Shown piece after piece: positions 35,162 to 44,300 of a stretch of 64,000 nt of DNA. The notes beneath the pieces were generated by a model that did not search any database, was not told the origin of the DNA, and was given only the letters and a program-made list of their open reading frames with translations. Within the stretch, counting starts at the first letter, position 1, and each line of letters begins with the position of its first letter. The stretch comes from Fretibacterium sp. OH1220_COT-178 (GTDB taxonomy: Bacteria; Synergistota; Synergistia; Synergistales; Aminobacteriaceae). A program made the translations under genes and the position numbers. The stretch is from NCBI RefSeq assembly GCF_003860125.1, contig NZ_RQYL01000025.1, positions 16,970 through 80,969 of the forward strand. The letters run 5' to 3'.

Positions 35162-36048
35162 CGGGTGGGCGCCGCTCCCCTGCCCTGCCGGGTTGTGGGC
35201 TCGGGGTGGGGCGAAGGAGGCTCAAGGACAGGCTGGCCACGGCGTTTTTCGTCCTTGCGGCAGCCCTTCTGGGGCTCCTGGTATTCTTCATGTTCTCCTT
35301 CGTTCTGAAGCAGGGATGGGGCGTTCTGTCCTGGGATTTCCTGACGGAGCCTCCCCGCGACGGCATGAGCGCGGGGGGCATCTGGACTCCCCTGGTGGGC
35401 ACCGTGCAGCTGACCCTTCTGTCCATGGTCGTAGCGGTTCCGATCGGCGTCGGCACGGGCCTCTATTTTTCCGAGTACGCCGGAAGCTCCCGGTTCGCCC
35501 GCCTGGTGCGCCTGGCCCTTCGCTCCCTGGCCGGGGTCCCTTCGGTGATCTTCGGGCTCTTCGGCCTTTCCTTCTTCGTGATCTTTCTTCGGTTTGGCCC
35601 CTCCATGCTCGCGGCGGCCATGACTCTGGCCTGCCTGGCCCTGCCCCTCATGGCCACCGCCTCCGAACAGGCCTTTGCCGCGGTTCCCGAGGAATATCGC
35701 GCCGCCTCCTTCGCCCTGGGGGCCACGCGCTGGCAGACGATATGGCGGGTGATCCTCCCCTCGGCCTCACCCGCCGTCCTCACCGGGGTCGTTCTGTCGA
35801 TCGGGCGGGTCGCCGGAGAGACGGCCCCGATCATCTTTACGGGCGCCGCCTTCTATACGCAGGGGACGGCCCGAAGCGTTTTCGACGAGGTGATGGCCCT
35901 GCCCTACCATGTTTACGTCCTTGCGACCGCGGGGACACAGGTCGAGAAGACGCGCCCCATCCAGTATGGGGCCATTCTGGTCCTTGTGGGGCTGATTTTG
36001 GGGGTCAGCGCCTTGGGGGTCCTGCTCCGGGCCCGCCTGCGCAAATGA
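35158..36048 (+). CDS. pstA: Phosphate ABC transporter permease PstA
   Basis: 296 residues. GTG start at 35158 inside the GTGA overlap with the pstC stop, preceded by GAGGAG. After a ~25-residue basic N-terminus come six membrane helices; the conserved loop EEYRAASFALGATRWQTIWR and the segment LRSLAGVPSVIFGLFGLSFF identify PstA. Partner of PstC in the inner membrane. The end, HVYVLATAG region followed by a last helix, is of normal length. Confidence 0.93.
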   Translation: MTGGRRSPALPGCGLGVGRRRLKDRLATAFFVLAAALLGLLVFFMFSFVLKQGWGVLSWDFLTEPPRDGMSAGGIWTPLVGTVQLTLLSMVVAVPIGVGTGLYFSEYAGSSRFARLVRLALRSLAGVPSVIFGLFGLSFFVIFLRFGPSMLAAAMTLACLALPLMATASEQAFAAVPEEYRAASFALGATRWQTIWRVILPSASPAVLTGVVLSIGRVAGETAPIIFTGAAFYTQGTARSVFDEVMALPYHVYVLATAGTQVEKTRPIQYGAILVLVGLILGVSALGVLLRARLRK

Positions 36049-36129
36049 GGACCGAAACTTTGCCGTGGCGGGGGGCCGCAGCCATCCCCGCCGCTTCGCC
36101 ACGGATTGCGGGAACGGGAGGAAGAAAGG

Positions 36130-36927
36130 ATGAGCAGGACGAACGAATCCCTTGGGGAACGCGGGGCGCCATCGCCCGTTCACATCTCGACGCGGGGGCT
36201 CGACCTGTACTACGGCTCTGCCAAGGTGCTCAAATCGGTGACCTTCGACATCTACAGAAACACGGTTACGGCCTTCATCGGTCCGTCGGGCTGCGGAAAG
36301 AGCTCCTGCCTCCGGTGCTTCAACCGGATGAACGACTTCATCTCCGGGGCCCGGGTCGAGGGGACCGTAGAGATCGACGGGCACGACGTCTATGCGCCCG
36401 CGACGGACGTCATCGGTCTGCGCCGCCGCGTCGGGATGGTCTTTCAGAAGCCCAACCCCTTCCCCATGTCGATTTACGACAACGTGGCCTATGGGCCGCG
36501 CTTGTTCGGAGTCCGGGACCGGGATGTCCTGGACGGCATCGTACGCAGGAGCCTCGAGTGGTCCGCGCTCTGGGAGGAGGTCTGCGACAAGCTGGGGAGC
36601 AGCGGTACGGGCCTGTCGGGGGGGCAGCAGCAGAGGCTCTGCATCGCCCGTGCCATCGCCACCGAGCCGGAGATCCTGCTCATGGACGAGCCCACAAGCG
36701 CCTTGGACCCGCTCGCCACCCTCCGCATCGAGGAGCTGATCCGCGAACTGAAGGAGCGCTTCACCGTCGTCATCGTGACGCACAACATGCAGCAGGCCGC
36801 CCGCATCTCCGACCGCACGGCCTTCTTCCTCGCGGGCGAGCTGATCGAATACGGGGATACCGCGAGGATCTTCACATCCCCAAAGGAGAGGCGGACGGGC
36901 GATTATATCACGGGCCGTTTTGGATGA
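36130..36927 (+). CDS. pstB: Phosphate ABC transporter ATP-binding protein PstB
   Basis: 265 residues. Walker [16 protein letters not shown] (about 49-63), Q-loop [17 protein letters not shown], signature [14 protein letters not shown], Walker [13 protein letters not shown] and the H-loop [13 protein letters not shown] all match PstB closely. It energises PstSCA and in the Pho system also takes part in signalling to PhoU/PhoR. ATG 36130 with GGAGGAAGAAAGG upstream; the frame is open for eight more codons, of low likelihood. The 247-base gap to phoU is AT-rich and may hold a separate promoter. Confidence 0.95.
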   Translation: MSRTNESLGERGAPSPVHISTRGLDLYYGSAKVLKSVTFDIYRNTVTAFIGPSGCGKSSCLRCFNRMNDFISGARVEGTVEIDGHDVYAPATDVIGLRRRVGMVFQKPNPFPMSIYDNVAYGPRLFGVRDRDVLDGIVRRSLEWSALWEEVCDKLGSSGTGLSGGQQQRLCIARAIATEPEILLMDEPTSALDPLATLRIEELIRELKERFTVVIVTHNMQQAARISDRTAFFLAGELIEYGDTARIFTSPKERRTGDYITGRFG

Positions 36928-37174
36928 TGTCCTGTTTATTCTTATAAAAACGATATTTTCGGAAAATAAAACGCTCTGAGTTGTACACAAAAGACCTTTT
37001 TTCGGGGACGGCAAAGAAGGCGAATCTCGGGTTTACCCACAATATGCACATAGCTTGTTCACATTTTCGAGTCGTTTTTGTGGAATAATATCTGGAGGAC
37101 GTGTTCCGGGACGATCCCTCCGGCCGGTGTTCCGCTGGGGGCGGGATGAGATTGGACGAGGTGATGGAGTTCCG

Positions 37175-37867
37175 ATGGCGATTCACACGAGAAAGGCTCT
37201 TGAGGCCGATCTGATGGAGATTCGGCGCCTTCTCCTGAGGCTGGGCAAACTGGCGGGAGAGGCGCTGATGCGCGCGGTGAGCGCCCTCGAGGATACGGAC
37301 AGGGACGCCGCAAAGGACGTCATCGCCGGGGACGACCTTCTCGACGAACTGACGGAGCGTATCGAGGACGCGTGCATGAAGTTCGGTGCGCGCTATCAGC
37401 CCTTGGGCGAGGATCTCCGAGCAGTGATATCGGCCATGCACATGGCCGTCGATCTGGAGAGGATCGGCGACTATGGGGTCAACATCGCCCGTTCGGTCCT
37501 CGGCCTCGGAGGCGAGAGGGCGATCGCTCTCCCGTCCGACCTCCCGAGGATGAAGGAGGTCCTCCTCGCCATGCTGGATCGGGTCCTGACCGCTTACGAG
37601 GTCTCCGACGCCGCCATGGCGGAGGAGGTCTTCGCGATGGATGAAGAGGTGGATGCCCTGGAAAAGCGGGTGATGCAAAAACTCTTCGCAGCGATGATGG
37701 AATGTCCGGAGCGTTTCGAAAAGGCCTTTTTGCTGATCGGCGTCGCGCGCACCCTGGAGCGGGCCGGGGACCATCTGACGAACATCGCCGAAAGGGTCGT
37801 CTACATATGTTCCGGAAGAATGCCGAAGGCCTCCGACTACAAGGCCCCGAGGGATTCGGATGCCTAA
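37175..37867 (+). CDS. phoU: Phosphate signalling protein PhoU
   Basis: 230 residues composed of two three-helix PhoU repeats, with the metal-binding-type stretches AVDLERIGDYGVNIAR (about 90-105) and RTLERAGDHLTNIAER (about 196-211), the E-R-x-x-D hallmark of the family. PhoU transmits the state of the Pst transporter to PhoR and restrains phosphate uptake. Start at ATG 37175 (GGAG upstream). The end overlaps phoB by 8 bases. Confidence 0.92.
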   Translation: MAIHTRKALEADLMEIRRLLLRLGKLAGEALMRAVSALEDTDRDAAKDVIAGDDLLDELTERIEDACMKFGARYQPLGEDLRAVISAMHMAVDLERIGDYGVNIARSVLGLGGERAIALPSDLPRMKEVLLAMLDRVLTAYEVSDAAMAEEVFAMDEEVDALEKRVMQKLFAAMMECPERFEKAFLLIGVARTLERAGDHLTNIAERVVYICSGRMPKASDYKAPRDSDA

Positions 37868-38573
37868 GACCAGGGTTTTGGTGGCGGACGATGAAAAGGC
37901 CATCCTGGACCTGGTGCGCCAGCTTTTTTTGCGCAGGGGCTACGAGGTCTTTGCCGTCGAAAATGGCGACGCCGCACTGGAGGCCGTCTACAACCTGCGC
38001 CCCGATTTGCTCGTCCTGGACCTGATGCTTCCCGGGATGGACGGCTGGGAGGTCTGCCGACGCATCAAATCGGATTCGGCGATTCAGGATACGCCGGTGC
38101 TCATGCTCACCGCGCGCCGGGAGGAGCGCGATGTCGTCGAAGGGCTGAACCTGGGAGCCGACGACTATGTGCGAAAGCCCTTTTCGACGACGGAGCTCGC
38201 GGCCAGAGCCGCCGCGATCCTGAGGCGCTGCGGCAAGGGCAGGCAGGAGGAAGATTTTTGGGCTTGCGGGGAACTGCGGATCGACCGCAGAAACGAGGCC
38301 GCCTTCTTGCGGGGCAGGGAGCTCCGGCTGAGTGCGACGGAATTTCGCCTTCTGGAGCGTCTGGCCGCGCATTATGGCGTGACGGTCACCCGCGAAAACC
38401 TCCTTTCCGGCATATGGCGATCTCAGGATTGCACCACCCGGACGATAGACGTCCACATCTCCAGGCTGCGCAAGAAACTCGATGACGGCGAAGAACCTGC
38501 GTTGGTCATCCAATCGCACCGTGGAAGGGGTTATCGTCTGAGCCTGGAGGAAAGGTCGTCCGAGACCGATTGA
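37860..38573 (+). CDS. phoB: PhoB-like response regulator (OmpR family)
   Basis: 237 residues. Receiver domain with the acidic pair DD (10-11), phosphoacceptor Asp54 in LVLDLMLPGMDG and the lysine in DDYVRKPF; then an OmpR/PhoB winged helix (SATEFRLLERLAAHYG, then TRTIDVHISRLRKKLDD and SHRGRGYRL). Its place between phoU and phoR argues for control of the phosphate regulon. 112 bases separate it from phoR. A family label other than PhoB (for example a general OmpR-type regulator) cannot be excluded by sequence alone. Confidence 0.88.
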   Translation: MPKTRVLVADDEKAILDLVRQLFLRRGYEVFAVENGDAALEAVYNLRPDLLVLDLMLPGMDGWEVCRRIKSDSAIQDTPVLMLTARREERDVVEGLNLGADDYVRKPFSTTELAARAAAILRRCGKGRQEEDFWACGELRIDRRNEAAFLRGRELRLSATEFRLLERLAAHYGVTVTRENLLSGIWRSQDCTTRTIDVHISRLRKKLDDGEEPALVIQSHRGRGYRLSLEERSSETD

Positions 38574-38685
38574 TCTTGCCGATGATTTTGTCCTTGCCCG
38601 CAAAATCCGCCCGGCCTGCGAACGATCGGGAGGATAAATCAGCCTCTCGAGGGCGGACGACCCTCGTCAAGGAGGAGAACAATGC

Positions 38686-40440
38686 ATGGGATTGAAACGA
38701 AAGATGGCCTTGGCCTTCATCGTCTTGATGAGCACCTCGATGGCCTTCAGCCTGTACTTCTTCTACAAGGAGGTCGGTTCGCGGATTTTGAACGAAAATC
38801 TGGAACGAATGCGGTACTTTACGCGCCTCCTGGAGCACGAATACGAGGAAAACGGCCTGGAAGGATTGAGGGAGAAGGTCCGGGAACTGGGGGACTGGCA
38901 GGGGCGGGTAACCCTGGTGGGTGATGCGGGTCGGGTTCTCTACGATTCATCGAGGCAGCCCTTCGAAAATCACGCCCAGAGGCCGGAGATCGTCGAGGCC
39001 GGAAAAAGCGGAGAGGGAGTTTCCCTGCGCTACAGCTCCACGGTGGGCGCACGAATGCACTACTACGCCCTTGCATTGAAAACAAAGGGGGCTGCGGAAG
39101 TCCTTCGCCTTGCCTGGCCCTTGCCTGCCCTGACTCAAATCGGAAGGGGGCTGACCTGGCGATTTTTTGAAAACATTGCCTGGACCTCGCTGCTGCTTCT
39201 CCTCTTCATCATCTGGTTCTCCCGTCGCATCTTTCTTCCTCTGGATCGGATTGTCGAGGCATCCTCAGCCATCAGGGAGGCCAAAGACCTTCATTTTCCC
39301 CTGTTCGGGGAGCCCGAGCTGCAAAAGCTCTCCATGGCCCTGAACGATATGGCCGAGCGTCTCAAAAATGCGACCGAGGCCCTTCAAATCAGCCGGGCGG
39401 AGCTGCGCCACATTCTGGAGGCGCTGCCCGTAGGTGTCTTGCTGACGGGGGCCCATCGCGAGTTGCGCTGCGTCAATCCGGCAGCCCTGGAACTCCTTGG
39501 AGCCGATGAGGCGAAAGCAGGACAAGCCATAGAGAGGCTGCTTCCCGCAGAGCTGTACGCTCTCCTCGAAAAACGGGACTTCAGGGGAATCGTCGGACTG
39601 CCCCACAATAAGAGGATCCGTCTTGCCGTTTGCGCCATTGCCCTGGGAGACGGCTGCCTGATGGTGATGCGCGACGTATCCGCGGAATATCGCCTGGAGA
39701 CGATGCGGCGCAACTTCACCATCGAAGCGGGACATGAGCTTCAAACCCCCCTGACCGCGATTCGTGCGGCCGCCGAACTCCTTCTGGACGGGATGGAGGA
39801 TGAGGAGTCGAGGACACTCGCGGAGACCGTCCTTCAGCAGCAGGAGCGGATGACGGATCTGATCGACGATCTCCTGTTGCTGGTGAAACTGGATGATGAA
39901 GCGGTCGGACGGGAGGAGCTCTGCGAGGACGATCTTGCGGAGATGCTGAATTTTATCGCGGAAGAGTTCCGAGGACATCCTCTGGCCCGAAAGATGGTGA
40001 TCGAGACCCATTTGCCACAGGAGGCCCCGTTTTTTTGCTCCCGCCCGGAGCTGCTGCGGGCCCTTTCGAATCTACTGGACAATGCGGTGAGGGCCTGCGC
40101 CAAGAAGTATGAGAAGGAAGGGGGGAAAGGGGGAAGAATAAGGTTTTCCCTGTCCGACCTGGAGGAATCATGGATCGTTGCGGTATCGGACAACGGCCCC
40201 GGCTTTGATCCAGAGGAACTTCTTCGTTTGCGCCAGGAGCTTCTCGATGAACGTTTGCCCTATTACGAGGCGCGTAATGGGCGGAGGGAAAAGTGGGGGC
40301 GAAATGGACATGGACTCGGCATCGCCATAGCGGTTCGGGTCGCCCGGGCCCATGGGGGCACCGTCGAATTTGCCGATTGCTCCGCCCTTGGCGGGGCCGA
40401 GCTGCGGCTCGTTCTGCCGAAGTTTCACGTGAAACGGTGA
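38686..40440 (+). CDS. phoR: PhoR-like sensor histidine kinase
   Basis: 584 residues. Helix 1 at about 7-28, a periplasmic/extracytoplasmic sensor to ~158, helix 2 at about 163-180, HAMP (to ~235), a PAS-like domain (about 238-335), a HisKA dimerisation domain with the phospho-accepting His350 in EAGHELQTPLTAIR, and a HATPase domain with N-box LLDNAVRACAKKYE and G-boxes DNGPGFD and GHGLGIAIA. AAGGAGGAG upstream of the ATG. Regulatory partner of the preceding PhoB. The last codons coincide with a parS-like palindrome, giving the end KFHVKR. Confidence 0.9.
   Translation: MGLKRKMALAFIVLMSTSMAFSLYFFYKEVGSRILNENLERMRYFTRLLEHEYEENGLEGLREKVRELGDWQGRVTLVGDAGRVLYDSSRQPFENHAQRPEIVEAGKSGEGVSLRYSSTVGARMHYYALALKTKGAAEVLRLAWPLPALTQIGRGLTWRFFENIAWTSLLLLLFIIWFSRRIFLPLDRIVEASSAIREAKDLHFPLFGEPELQKLSMALNDMAERLKNATEALQISRAELRHILEALPVGVLLTGAHRELRCVNPAALELLGADEAKAGQAIERLLPAELYALLEKRDFRGIVGLPHNKRIRLAVCAIALGDGCLMVMRDVSAEYRLETMRRNFTIEAGHELQTPLTAIRAAAELLLDGMEDEESRTLAETVLQQQERMTDLIDDLLLLVKLDDEAVGREELCEDDLAEMLNFIAEEFRGHPLARKMVIETHLPQEAPFFCSRPELLRALSNLLDNAVRACAKKYEKEGGKGGRIRFSLSDLEESWIVAVSDNGPGFDPEELLRLRQELLDERLPYYEARNGRREKWGRNGHGLGIAIAVRVARAHGGTVEFADCSALGGAELRLVLPKFHVKR
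40421..40436. promoter_or_regulatory. parS-like centromere site
   Basis: AGTTTCACGTGAAACG matches the bacterial parS consensus (TGTTTCACGTGAAACA) at the central 14 bases, a perfect palindrome. It lies at the last codons of phoR, about 20 kb from the putative oriC and in the same window as a parAB pair. ParB should load here. It is the only such site noticed in the window. Confidence 0.85.
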
Positions 40441-40574
40441 GCCCCTGATCCTTGATCGTTGCCTGGAAGTCATTGCAGATATCGAAAAAGAGTCTATTGG
40501 GCTTGATCATTGCTGATCTTCAGATGGGCCTTCTTTCGGGAGAGGACGCCAACGACGGGAAGGAGGAGCAAAAA

Positions 40575-41225
40575 ATGGAGACCATCACCCGGGCGGCTAT
40601 GCGGGAGGCGGATCGCCGGGCGATCCAGGACTTCGGCATACCCGGACTTTTGCTCATGGAGAACGCGGCCGTGGCGGTCGTGAGGGAGATCTGGGGGGCG
40701 GAGTCCTTCACGGTGCTCTGTGCTCCGGGAAACAACGGTGGAGACGGCCTCGCCGTGGCCCGGCATCTGCTGATCCTGGGCCGGAGGGTCGAGGTGTTTC
40801 TGATCGGGGATCCGGAGGGGGGCAGCGCGGACTTTCGGACGAATCGGGACATCCTGGAGCGGGTGGCGCCCGGCAGAACGAGGGGCTTGGACGAGGGGAA
40901 CATCGGTGCCCTGGAGCGCTCCGCGGCACGCAGCCAAGTTTGTGTGGACGCCCTGTTCGGAACCGGCTTGACGCGTTCGATCGGGGGCCTCCACCGGCGT
41001 GCGGTGGAGGCGGTCAACGCCTCGGCCTCCCATATCGTCGCCGTGGACCTCCCGTCGGGGATCGACGCGGATACGGGCGAGGTCCTGGGCGTCGCCGTAC
41101 GGGCGAGCCGGACCATCACCTTCCATAAAATGAAACGCGGCCTCTTGCTGGCTCCGCAATATGCGGGCGCCGTGACGGTCGTCCCCATCGGCATCCCCGG
41201 ACCGGAGATCCCGCCGCCCTCCTGA
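40575..41225 (+). CDS. NAD(P)H-hydrate epimerase (YjeF N-terminal domain)
   Basis: 216 residues containing only the YjeF_N domain: READRRAIQDFGIPGLLLMENAA, the glycine-rich CAPGNNGGDGLAVARHL and VDLPSGIDADTG. It repairs damaged nicotinamide cofactors by epimerising R- and S-NAD(P)HX. The fused kinase/dehydratase domain (YjeF_C) common in bacteria is absent, so the dehydratase must be encoded elsewhere. ATG 40575 is preceded by AAGGAGGAG; the frame is open further upstream but without a ribosome site. Confidence 0.85.
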   Translation: METITRAAMREADRRAIQDFGIPGLLLMENAAVAVVREIWGAESFTVLCAPGNNGGDGLAVARHLLILGRRVEVFLIGDPEGGSADFRTNRDILERVAPGRTRGLDEGNIGALERSAARSQVCVDALFGTGLTRSIGGLHRRAVEAVNASASHIVAVDLPSGIDADTGEVLGVAVRASRTITFHKMKRGLLLAPQYAGAVTVVPIGIPGPEIPPPS

Positions 41226-41428
41226 CGCGATTCAAATTTCATCTTCATTGCGGGAGCATGGAGAAAGGTGGGAAACATCGAAAAAGTTGCGGATGATTTG
41301 ATTCATAATGTAAAATGAATAGGTGTGTTTTCAGGCGAGGACTCCTGATTGCGGTGGGAGTTCTTTTTCGTGTTGTGTGGTCTTGTCTTGAGATTTTTGT
41401 GCTTTTGCGACTGAGGGGAGACGGAGAG

Positions 41429-43468
41429 ATGACGATCAAGGGCAGGCTGTTGGGAACGGTTCTGGGGGGCTTTCTGGTGCTTTTTGTCCTGATGGGCGCC
41501 GCCTATCTGTGGGGCGGCTCTAAGCTGGACGCCCTGCTGAAGGAGGCGGGAACGGAGAGCGTGGTCCAGTCGGCCGTGGGCATCCGCGAGGTCCTGGAGC
41601 AATCGGCCTCGGTCCTCGAGACCTCCGCGGGCTCCCTGCGGCACGCCTATCTGGACCTCGGAGCGGTCTCGCGCGACGCAATGGCCCGTGCCGCCGCCGC
41701 CCTCCTTCACGAGGTCAGGGACAGAGGCGTCAAGGATTTGTTCTGGGGGTACGAATCCGACGGCCGCTTTGCCGACGGAAATGGAGATGAAGTTCCGGAG
41801 AGTTTCGATGCAAGGGAGCGCCCGTGGTACAAACTGGCCGTCTCGGCCGGGGCGGGGGAGGTCGTCTGCACGGAGCCCTATCGGTTTCATGTGGGGAACG
41901 CCCTGGGCGTCACCATGGCCCTTGCCGTCCGGGACGACTCCGGCAGGCTGCTCGGGGTCGTCGGGGCGGACCTGGACCTGGAGGCTCTGGGAGCCCAGGT
42001 GGCGGAGCTCAGGCTCCTCGGCCAGGGGGTCGGCGTGCTGGTGCAGAGGGACGGCCTGATCGTCGCCTCCACCAGGAAGACGGACATCATGAAGGCCAAT
42101 CTCCTGACGGATTCGGACTTTCCCGAGGGGCTCCGTCAGGCGGCCCGGCGCATGACCGCGGGTGAGACCGGCGTCTCCGAATATTTTCTGGACGGGGAAA
42201 AGCGTTTGATGTTCCATGCCCCGGCCGGGTACGGCCTCTACTTCGGAACGGCCTTCCCCTACTCGGTCGTCTCCGGGCTTCTCCGGAGCCTGGTCCTGGT
42301 CCTGGCGGCCGTCGCGGCCACGCCCCTCCTCCTCGTCGCCCTCTCCTTCTTCTGGATCATCCGCGGGATGACGCGCTCCATACGCAAGCTGACCTCGGGG
42401 ATGGAGGGGCTGGAGGCGGGGGACCTCTCCACGCGCTTCGACGAATCGGGACGGGACGAGTTCGCCCGGGTCTCCGGAATGCTGAACCGGCTGGCGGCCT
42501 CTCTGGGGGAGATGATCGGCTCGATTCGCTCCCAGGTGTCCGAGAGCGCCCGGCAGGCGGAGGGGCTGGAGGGAATCGCGAAGGGCCTGCTGGCCTCCAT
42601 GGAGGAGGTCGGCGGGCTGATGGGCCGTTCCAACACCCTTCTCGGGGAGAGCGCCTCCGCGCTCGAGTCCGTCAATGCCGCTATCGGGGAGGTCGCCTCG
42701 GGGGCTCAGGCCAGCGCCCACGCCGCCACGGAGGGGGCGAGCCAGTCCTCCCTCGTCAGCGACGGCACCACGGAGGGGGTCCGCAACGTGGGGCGGATCG
42801 TGGAGGGCATGAGGGCGGTGGAGCGCCGGTCCGGCGAGACGACGGAGCAGATCGAGCACCTGGCGCAGTCCGTCGAGGCCATCTCCGGATTCGTGACCTC
42901 CATCACGTCGATCGCGGACCAGACGAACCTTCTGGCGCTCAACGCCGCCATCGAGGCGGCGCGCGCGGGCGAGGCGGGGCGCGGCTTTGCGGTGGTGGCC
43001 GAGGAGGTCCGCAAGCTGGCGGAGGAGTCCGGCAACGCCGCAAAGGAGGTCAGCAAGCTGATCGAGACCCTCCAGCAGCGGTCCGGCAGCTCCCTTTCCG
43101 CGACCAGGGAGATGGTCCGGCACCTGGAGGAGCTCGTCGCCGGGGCCGAGTCGGTCGACAAGGAGCTCCAGAGCGTCTTGGGGGCGACGAACAGCCTGAA
43201 CGAGTCGATCCAGAACGTCGCGGCGGTGTCCGAGGAACAGGCCGCCTCGGCGGAGGAGATGACCGCATCCGTCCAGAGCGTGACCACCTCCATCCAGGAG
43301 GTCGTCGAGGTGCAGGAGGAACTCGGCCAGGCGGCCGTGAACACGGTGGACGTGGCCAACGATATCGCCCGGCACGCCCAGAGTGTGGCGGAGGCGGCCG
43401 AGGGGCTGAAGGGCCTTGCCGACCGATTCCGCACCGGGGAGGACGGGATGCCCGCCCTGAAGGGATGA
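41429..43468 (+). CDS. Methyl-accepting chemotaxis protein
   Basis: 679 residues from ATG 41429 (GGAGAG upstream). Helix at about 10-30, an extracytoplasmic dCache-like sensor including [16 protein letters not shown] (a Cache PYP-like W-Y motif), a second helix near 280-300, HAMP, then the signalling tip with the highly conserved [20 protein letters not shown] followed by [20 protein letters not shown]. Cache receptors of this type often sense amino acids or carboxylates. No chemotaxis or flagellar genes are in the window, so its signalling partner is unlinked. Confidence 0.92.
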   Translation: MTIKGRLLGTVLGGFLVLFVLMGAAYLWGGSKLDALLKEAGTESVVQSAVGIREVLEQSASVLETSAGSLRHAYLDLGAVSRDAMARAAAALLHEVRDRGVKDLFWGYESDGRFADGNGDEVPESFDARERPWYKLAVSAGAGEVVCTEPYRFHVGNALGVTMALAVRDDSGRLLGVVGADLDLEALGAQVAELRLLGQGVGVLVQRDGLIVASTRKTDIMKANLLTDSDFPEGLRQAARRMTAGETGVSEYFLDGEKRLMFHAPAGYGLYFGTAFPYSVVSGLLRSLVLVLAAVAATPLLLVALSFFWIIRGMTRSIRKLTSGMEGLEAGDLSTRFDESGRDEFARVSGMLNRLAASLGEMIGSIRSQVSESARQAEGLEGIAKGLLASMEEVGGLMGRSNTLLGESASALESVNAAIGEVASGAQASAHAATEGASQSSLVSDGTTEGVRNVGRIVEGMRAVERRSGETTEQIEHLAQSVEAISGFVTSITSIADQTNLLALNAAIEAARAGEAGRGFAVVAEEVRKLAEESGNAAKEVSKLIETLQQRSGSSLSATREMVRHLEELVAGAESVDKELQSVLGATNSLNESIQNVAAVSEEQAASAEEMTASVQSVTTSIQEVVEVQEELGQAAVNTVDVANDIARHAQSVAEAAEGLKGLADRFRTGEDGMPALKG

Positions 43469-43482
43469 TCTCGGCCTTGAGC

Positions 43483-43511
43483 CGCCGGGGGGCACTCCCC
43501 GCCCCCCGGCG
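43483..43511. terminator. GC-only hairpin after the chemoreceptor gene
   Basis: 11-bp perfect stem (C-GCCGGGGGGC / GCCCCCCGGC-G) with a 7-base loop, 15 bases past the stop. No T-tract follows, so it could be a rho-assisted 3' end or a repeat of the GC-palindrome kind seen in gspK. Confidence 0.5.
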
Positions 43512-43560
43512 TGGCGGCGCAATGGGGTGAATGGCCCGCCTTTGTCCGCCGAATTCCTGC

Positions 43561-43566
43561 TATAAT
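43561..43566 (+). promoter_or_regulatory. -10 box upstream of cvpA
   Basis: TATAAT 105 bases before the cvpA start. TTTGTC at 43541-43546 is a poor -35 at a short 14-base spacing. GACGGAGGAGAAG is the ribosome site of cvpA. Confidence 0.4.
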
Positions 43567-43670
43567 TCCTCCGAACAAGCAAGCGTTGGATCCGGTTTCC
43601 GGATACCTGCCCCTATTCCGACCCTCGGGCCCTCGGGGATTCGGGCAAGACGACGGAGGAGAAGAGCATC

Positions 43671-44300
43671 ATGAACTTTGCCTTTATGTTCGATATCGCA
43701 GCGGGTTGTCTGCTGGCTTTTTTTGTCGTGCGCGGGGCCCTTCGAGGGCTTTCGGGCGAGCTTGTCGCGTTGATCGGGCTTGTCGCCAGCGTCTTTTGCG
43801 GCTGGACCTTCGCGCGTCCCGCGGCCGAGCTCGTCGTGGGGTACTTCCCCTCGTGGGACCCCACGATCGTCGCGCTGGTCTGCTCGGTGGCAATCTTCAT
43901 CGCCGTATCGCTGGTCTTCTCGCTTCTGGGACGTCTCCTGCGGCTCCTCATTCAAGCGGCGAACCTGTCGATGACCGATCACTTCCTCGGCGTGTTCTCC
44001 GGCGCCCTGCGCGCCTTTTTCGTGGTCCTGTTCCTTTATGGGGCCGCCACGATCTTCTCCCCCGTCCTCCCCACGGCGTGGCTGGACGAGAGCTACGCCA
44101 TGAGGGGCGCCGCCGTCGTCTGGCCGCCCCTCGTCGGCTTCATGTCCGACCGCGGATGGATCGATCTCGACCGGCTCGCGCCCGCGGAGCTCGAGGTCTC
44201 CCTGAAACGCCGGGGCACCCTCTCGGCCGACGCCGTCGCCGTCATGCCCCCGGCCAGTCCGGACAAGGTCGTCGAGGGAGGAACCGAGCCCAGGCCATGA
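43671..44300 (+). CDS. cvpA: CvpA family membrane protein
   Basis: 209 residues with four predicted membrane helices (about 8-30, 37-55, 66-88, 104-128) and the CvpA hallmark RGALRGLSGELVALIGLVAS. Family members are linked to colicin V production, purine operons and stress responses; their biochemical role is unknown. The cytoplasmic tail is about 80 residues. mutS2 starts within its stop (ATGA), an arrangement (cvpA-mutS2) that is widespread. Confidence 0.83.
   Translation: MNFAFMFDIAAGCLLAFFVVRGALRGLSGELVALIGLVASVFCGWTFARPAAELVVGYFPSWDPTIVALVCSVAIFIAVSLVFSLLGRLLRLLIQAANLSMTDHFLGVFSGALRAFFVVLFLYGAATIFSPVLPTAWLDESYAMRGAAVVWPPLVGFMSDRGWIDLDRLAPAELEVSLKRRGTLSADAVAVMPPASPDKVVEGGTEPRP

Noticed and set aside
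37021..37095. Pho box ahead of phoU
   Set aside because: AT-rich with TTCACA/TTTACC-like words, but spacing does not fit known Pho-box patterns.
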